A DNA stretch of 8,067 bases from Planctomycetaceae bacterium (lineage in GTDB: Bacteria; Planctomycetota; Planctomycetia; Pirellulales; Pirellulaceae). This document shows positions 5,296 to 8,067 of this stretch, piece after piece. The position numbers and the translations under genes were made by a program. The notes under the pieces are model-generated. The model ran no database searches. It saw only the letters and a list, made by a program, of their open reading frames with translations, and was not told the DNA's origin. Every line of letters begins with the position of its first letter. Position 1 is the stretch's first letter. Location: positions 1-8,067 of the forward strand of contig JAKEHX010000429.1 in the NCBI GenBank assembly GCA_022614795.1, written 5' to 3'.

Positions 5296-6060
5296 ATGAC
5301 GCCCGCGGAGCTAACCCCCGACGAACTAAAGCGCTACCAATGGCAGCTCTGGGTCCGCGACTTCGGACAGGAGGGCCAGCGGCGGCTCAAAGGGGCCAGC
5401 GTCCTGGTCTCGCGGATCGGAGGCGTCGGAGGATCGGCCGCCCTGCATCTGGCGGCGGCCGGTGTTGGCCGACTGGTGATCGCTCATGCCGGCAACTTGC
5501 GGCTGGACGACCTCAACCGGCAAACGCTGATGACGACCGATTGGATCGGCAAGCCGCGCGTCGAATCGGCCGAGCGACGGCTGCGCGAATTGAACCCGCT
5601 GGTTGAAATCGAAACTGTGGCCGAAAACGTGAGCGAGGCCAATGCCGCCGGCCTCGTGGCCCGCGCGGACCTGGTCGTCGCCGCCGCCCCGCTCTTCACC
5701 GAGCGGCTGCTTTTGAACCGCGAAGCGGTCCGCCAGCGCAAGCCGCTGGTCGATTGTGCGATGTATGACCTCGAAGGGCGGGTGATGGTCGTGCTCCCCG
5801 GCCAAACCGCTTGTCTGGCTTGCCTTTACCCCGAGCCGCCCGCAAACTGGAAACGCGAGTTCCCGGTGTTCAGCGCCGTCTCGTCGACGGTCGGCTCGCT
5901 GGCGGCCATGGAAGCGATCAAGCTGATCGCCCGGATCGGTTCCGCCTCGGGCGGACTGGCCGGGCGGCTGTTGACATTCGACCTGCGCGATATGAGCTTT
6001 CGGACGATCGCCATTGCCCGCCGGGCCGATTGTTCGGTTTGCGGGGATCTGCGTAGCTGA
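5296..6060 (+). CDS. moeB: MoeB/ThiF/HesA-like E1 enzyme with divergent ATP site
   Basis: This 254-residue protein has the fold and order of MoeB-type E1 enzymes, which adenylate the MoaD C-terminus with ATP. It has a glycine-rich loop RIGGVGG (40-46), LNRQ (73-76) with the arginine used in adenylation, GKPRVESA (85-92), and two zinc cysteine pairs, C173/C176 (CLACLYPE) and C246/C249 (CSVCG). Several hallmark residues differ from E. coli MoeB. The first glycine of GxGGxG is R40. The ribose-binding aspartate of the DFD motif aligns with H64. The metal/ATP aspartate of the DATDN motif aligns with P132 in AAAPLFTER. The cysteine before the GSLxAMEAIK helix is missing (FPVFSAVSSTVGSLAAMEAIK region, 189-209). 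Overall length and zinc site are intact, so it is not an obvious pseudogene. It follows moaD across a palindrome; the start ATG has no ribosome binding site. It is probably a divergent MoaD-activating enzyme, though a non-adenylating role is possible. Confidence 0.85.
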   Translation: MTPAELTPDELKRYQWQLWVRDFGQEGQRRLKGASVLVSRIGGVGGSAALHLAAAGVGRLVIAHAGNLRLDDLNRQTLMTTDWIGKPRVESAERRLRELNPLVEIETVAENVSEANAAGLVARADLVVAAAPLFTERLLLNREAVRQRKPLVDCAMYDLEGRVMVVLPGQTACLACLYPEPPANWKREFPVFSAVSSTVGSLAAMEAIKLIARIGSASGGLAGRLLTFDLRDMSFRTIAIARRADCSVCGDLRS

Positions 6061-6110
6061 AGTCGCCAGACTTCAGGAAATCGCGCCTGAAGTCTGGCGC
6101 CTTCAGCTAC
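6053..6110. repeat. REPIN-like inverted pair of REP palindromes (family A, copy 2)
   Basis: Two 25-base arms (6053-6077 and 6086-6110) are inverted copies matching at 24 of 25 positions with an 8-base spacer. Each arm starts with GTAG on its own strand and folds into a small hairpin, CTGAAGT/ACTTCAG in the left arm. The arms resemble those at 1581-1649, differing in the left arm at four positions that pair with each other. The element begins inside the last codons of the moeB-like gene and supplies its TGA stop (6058-6060). A short T-rich stretch (TGTGTTTT) follows, so it could also work as a terminator between this gene and the next. Confidence 0.8.
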
Positions 6111-6130
6111 TATGTGTTTTCAATAGCCTA

Positions 6131-6134
6131 GAGG
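6131..6134 (+). promoter_or_regulatory. Ribosome binding site fixing the propeller gene start
   Basis: GAGG, within AGAGG, lies five bases ahead of the ATG at 6140. It is the clearest Shine-Dalgarno in the window, and it supports this start immediately before a signal peptide. Confidence 0.6.
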
Positions 6135-6139
6135 CCAAC

Positions 6140-8067
6140 ATGCGAACGACCGCTCTGACTCTCCTCGCCATTTGCGGCTGGCTGGCCTGCTGCTCGGCGG
6201 CCGATTGGCCCATGTACCGCGCCGATGCCGAGCGCAGCGGCTTCACGGCGGAAACGCTGCCTGCGGAGCTGACGCTGGCCTGGACCTGGCAGCCGGCGCA
6301 TCTGCCGACGCCGGCCTGGCCGCGCGACGAGCGGATGCTGTTCGACCGGGCTCACGACGTCGTGATCAGCGGCGGCGTGCTGCTGCTGGGCACGTCGGCG
6401 GAAGGCCGCGTGATCGCGCTCGATCCGGCGACCGGCCGCGAGAAATGGACGTTCTTCACCGACGCCCCCGTGCGACTGGCCCCCGCGATCTGGAAGGACC
6501 GGGCGTACGTCGCCAGCGACGACGGCTATTTGTACTGCCTGTCGCTGGCCGATGGATCGCTCGTGCAAAAGTGGCGCGGCGGGCCGACCGATGAGATGAT
6601 CCTGGGCAACGGGCGGATGGTCTCGCGCTGGCCGGCTCGCGGCGGGCCGGTCATTCGCGATGGAATCGTGTATTTCGGCGCCGGCATCTGGCAGTCGGAA
6701 GGCATTTTCCTCGTGGCGATCGACGCCGAGTCGGGCCGCGAACTCTGGCGGAACGATCAGGCCGGCAAGATCTATATGCCCCAGCCGCACGGCGGGGCCA
6801 ATGCCGAGAGCGGCGTGTCGGCGCAGGGATATTTCGTAGCGACGGCCGAGGCGCTGGTCGTGCCGACGGGCCGCGCGGTTCCGGCGGTGTTCGCCCGGCC
6901 GGACGGGCGTTTCCGCTATTACCACCTGCAAGCCAACGGGCACGCCGGCGGCACGTTGACGGTCGCGGCCGGCGAGGCGTTCTATAACGGCGGCCTGGCC
7001 TTCAATCTGGCAACCGGCGCATCGGAGGGAAAGCTCGGGCCGGGCAGCGTCGCGAAGCTCGGCGAAGGAATCGTCCACGGCGGCAAGAAGGAGCTGCGGG
7101 CGATGCGGGTGGTGGAAAAGACCGAGCCCGACCGCAAGGGCGTGCCGACGAAGGCGCGTGTGCATGAAGCCCAGTGGTCGCTGCCCGGCGTGGACGGCAG
7201 TGCGTCGGTGATCGTCGCCGGCGATACGATCTTTGCCGGCGGCGGGGCGAGCGTCACTGCCGTCGATTCGGCCGCCAAGAAGGTGATTTGGAGCACCGAG
7301 GTGGATGGCACGCCGCACGGCCTGGCGGTCGCCAATGGCCGGCTGTACGTGAGCACCGACCAGGGGACGGTCTATTGCTATTCCGCGCAGGCGAGCGGGA
7401 GGCGTGAGCCTCCCGATAGCTCGGAGCCGGCGCGAATTGGGAACCATCGAGGGGCTGACGCCCCTCGCTCGCCAGCTAGCTTCGCCGCCGCGGCCGACGA
7501 GATCGTCCGCCGCACCGGTATCAAGGAAGGCTTCTGCCTCGACCTCGATTGCGGCGACGGCTCGCTGGCGATCGCGCTGGCCCAGCGGACCAATCTGCAA
7601 ATCTATGCCCTCGCGCCCACGGCCGATCAATTAGTTGCCGTGCGTCGTCGGCTCGTGGAGCTGGGCCTGTACGGCGTCCGCGTAAACGTGCACCAAGGGG
7701 ACGCAGCGCGGAACCGCTACGGCAGGTACTTCGCCGATCTGGTCGTGTCGGCCAAATCGCTTGAATCGGGCCCGCTAATGATTTCGGCCGATGATCCGCC
7801 CGCGGCCCTGCGCCCCGGCGGCGGGATCGCCTGCACCGGCAAGGCCGGCTCGATGCAGCTCTTTGCGCGCGCGGCCCTGGCGAACACGGGGAGCTGGACG
7901 CATCAGTATTCGGACCTGGGCAATACCAGCTGCTCGGCCGATGAGCGCGTGCAGGGGCAGTTGCGGACGCTCTGGTTCCGCGACGTCGATCTGGCGATGC
8001 CGCAGAGGCACGGCCGCGGGCACGCGCCGCTCTTTTTCGAGGGGCGGATGTTTGTGGAGGGGCTCGA
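6140..8067 (+). CDS. Exported PQQ-like beta-propeller protein with internal methyltransferase-like domain (partial)
   Basis: The frame is open from the ATG to the window edge (642 full codons, no stop). MRTTALTLLAICGWLACCSA looks like a Sec signal peptide, cleaved near residue 21. Residues 22 to about 416 form a PQQ/quinoprotein-like (BamB-type) beta-propeller; blade motifs are VIALDPATGREKW (91-103), VAIDAESGRELW (192-203) and VTAVDSAAKKVIW (372-384). Residues 417-445 are encoded by a palindromic repeat. About 448-565 resemble a class I SAM methyltransferase: the motif I region reads DLDCGDG (468-474), followed by an ALA-QRTNLQIYAL strand-helix and a GLYGVRVNVHQGDA segment. From about W586 (WTHQYSDLGNTSCS) a second propeller seems to begin. 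The function is unknown. I recall similar propeller-methyltransferase proteins in planctomycetes, but could not check. It is preceded by a REPIN and its own ribosome binding site, so it is probably a separate transcription unit. Confidence 0.85.
   Translation, partial: MRTTALTLLAICGWLACCSAADWPMYRADAERSGFTAETLPAELTLAWTWQPAHLPTPAWPRDERMLFDRAHDVVISGGVLLLGTSAEGRVIALDPATGREKWTFFTDAPVRLAPAIWKDRAYVASDDGYLYCLSLADGSLVQKWRGGPTDEMILGNGRMVSRWPARGGPVIRDGIVYFGAGIWQSEGIFLVAIDAESGRELWRNDQAGKIYMPQPHGGANAESGVSAQGYFVATAEALVVPTGRAVPAVFARPDGRFRYYHLQANGHAGGTLTVAAGEAFYNGGLAFNLATGASEGKLGPGSVAKLGEGIVHGGKKELRAMRVVEKTEPDRKGVPTKARVHEAQWSLPGVDGSASVIVAGDTIFAGGGASVTAVDSAAKKVIWSTEVDGTPHGLAVANGRLYVSTDQGTVYCYSAQASGRREPPDSSEPARIGNHRGADAPRSPASFAAAADEIVRRTGIKEGFCLDLDCGDGSLAIALAQRTNLQIYALAPTADQLVAVRRRLVELGLYGVRVNVHQGDAARNRYGRYFADLVVSAKSLESGPLMISADDPPAALRPGGGIACTGKAGSMQLFARAALANTGSWTHQYSDLGNTSCSADERVQGQLRTLWFRDVDLAMPQRHGRGHAPLFFEGRMFVEGL
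7390..7473. repeat. REPIN-like inverted pair (family B) inserted in a coding sequence
   Basis: Two 33-base arms (7390-7422 and 7441-7473), inverted, match at 26 of 33 positions around an 18-base spacer. Each arm carries the head GGCGAG on its own strand, then an 8-bp hairpin with a tetraloop: CGGGAGGC-GTGA-GCCTCCCG in the left arm and CGAGGGGC-TGAC-GCCCCTCG (forward strand) in the right. The total is 84 bases, exactly 28 codons, with no stop in the host frame. It falls at the boundary between the first propeller and the methyltransferase-like domain, adding an Arg/Pro/Ser-rich linker. Confidence 0.8.

Noticed and set aside
6053..6110. Simple intrinsic terminator
   Set aside because: The hairpin is strong and a short T-rich stretch follows, but the arm structure and the related copy at 1581-1649 are better explained as a REPIN. 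A terminator role may be secondary.
6128..7630. Reverse open frame of 500 codons
   Set aside because: It is antisense to the beta-propeller gene, which has a signal peptide, a ribosome binding site and blade motifs. The reverse product is Arg/His/Ala-rich without domains.

Overview
The window looks like a high-GC chromosome segment from a planctomycete, probably a Pirellulales-type bacterium. Three things suggest this: the large exported beta-propeller protein with an internal methyltransferase domain, the tandem-domain molybdate-binding protein, and the palindromic intergenic repeats. The taxonomic call is inference from protein style and could not be searched.

Layout. Positions 1-894 are a decayed region. 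It holds the C-terminal part of a HAD-family hydrolase (+ strand, ending at 380) and the C-terminal part of a Serratia-type DNA/RNA non-specific endonuclease (- strand, ending at 403). The two converge tail to tail and both lack their N-terminal catalytic halves. Positions 895-1551 (-) encode an intact SRAP-domain protein (YedK/HMCES family) that crosslinks to abasic sites in DNA. A divergent intergenic region (1552-1742) carries a REPIN-like double palindrome. Positions 1743-5228 (+) are a tightly coupled operon: a membrane-anchored protein with two tandem molybdate-binding domains, a ModB permease, a short ModC ATPase and a MoaD sulfur carrier. The three junctions in it are all 4-base ATGA overlaps. 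After a heptanucleotide-based palindrome comes a MoeB/ThiF/HesA-like protein (5296-6060) whose ATP-site residues diverge from classical MoeB. A second REPIN-like element overlaps its stop codon. The last gene (6140 to beyond the window end) encodes a secreted PQQ-type beta-propeller with an embedded class I methyltransferase-like domain, and a third REPIN-like element of a different family sits in frame at the domain boundary.

How it fits together. The central operon would import molybdate or tungstate (ModABC) and supply the sulfur carrier used to make the dithiolene of molybdopterin (MoaD, activated by the E1-like protein). Transport and cofactor assembly are thus linked in one transcript. 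The most notable signals are the inverted GTAG-headed repeats with compensatory base changes, a second repeat family exapted into a coding sequence, the double substrate-binding protein, and the unusual E1-like enzyme.
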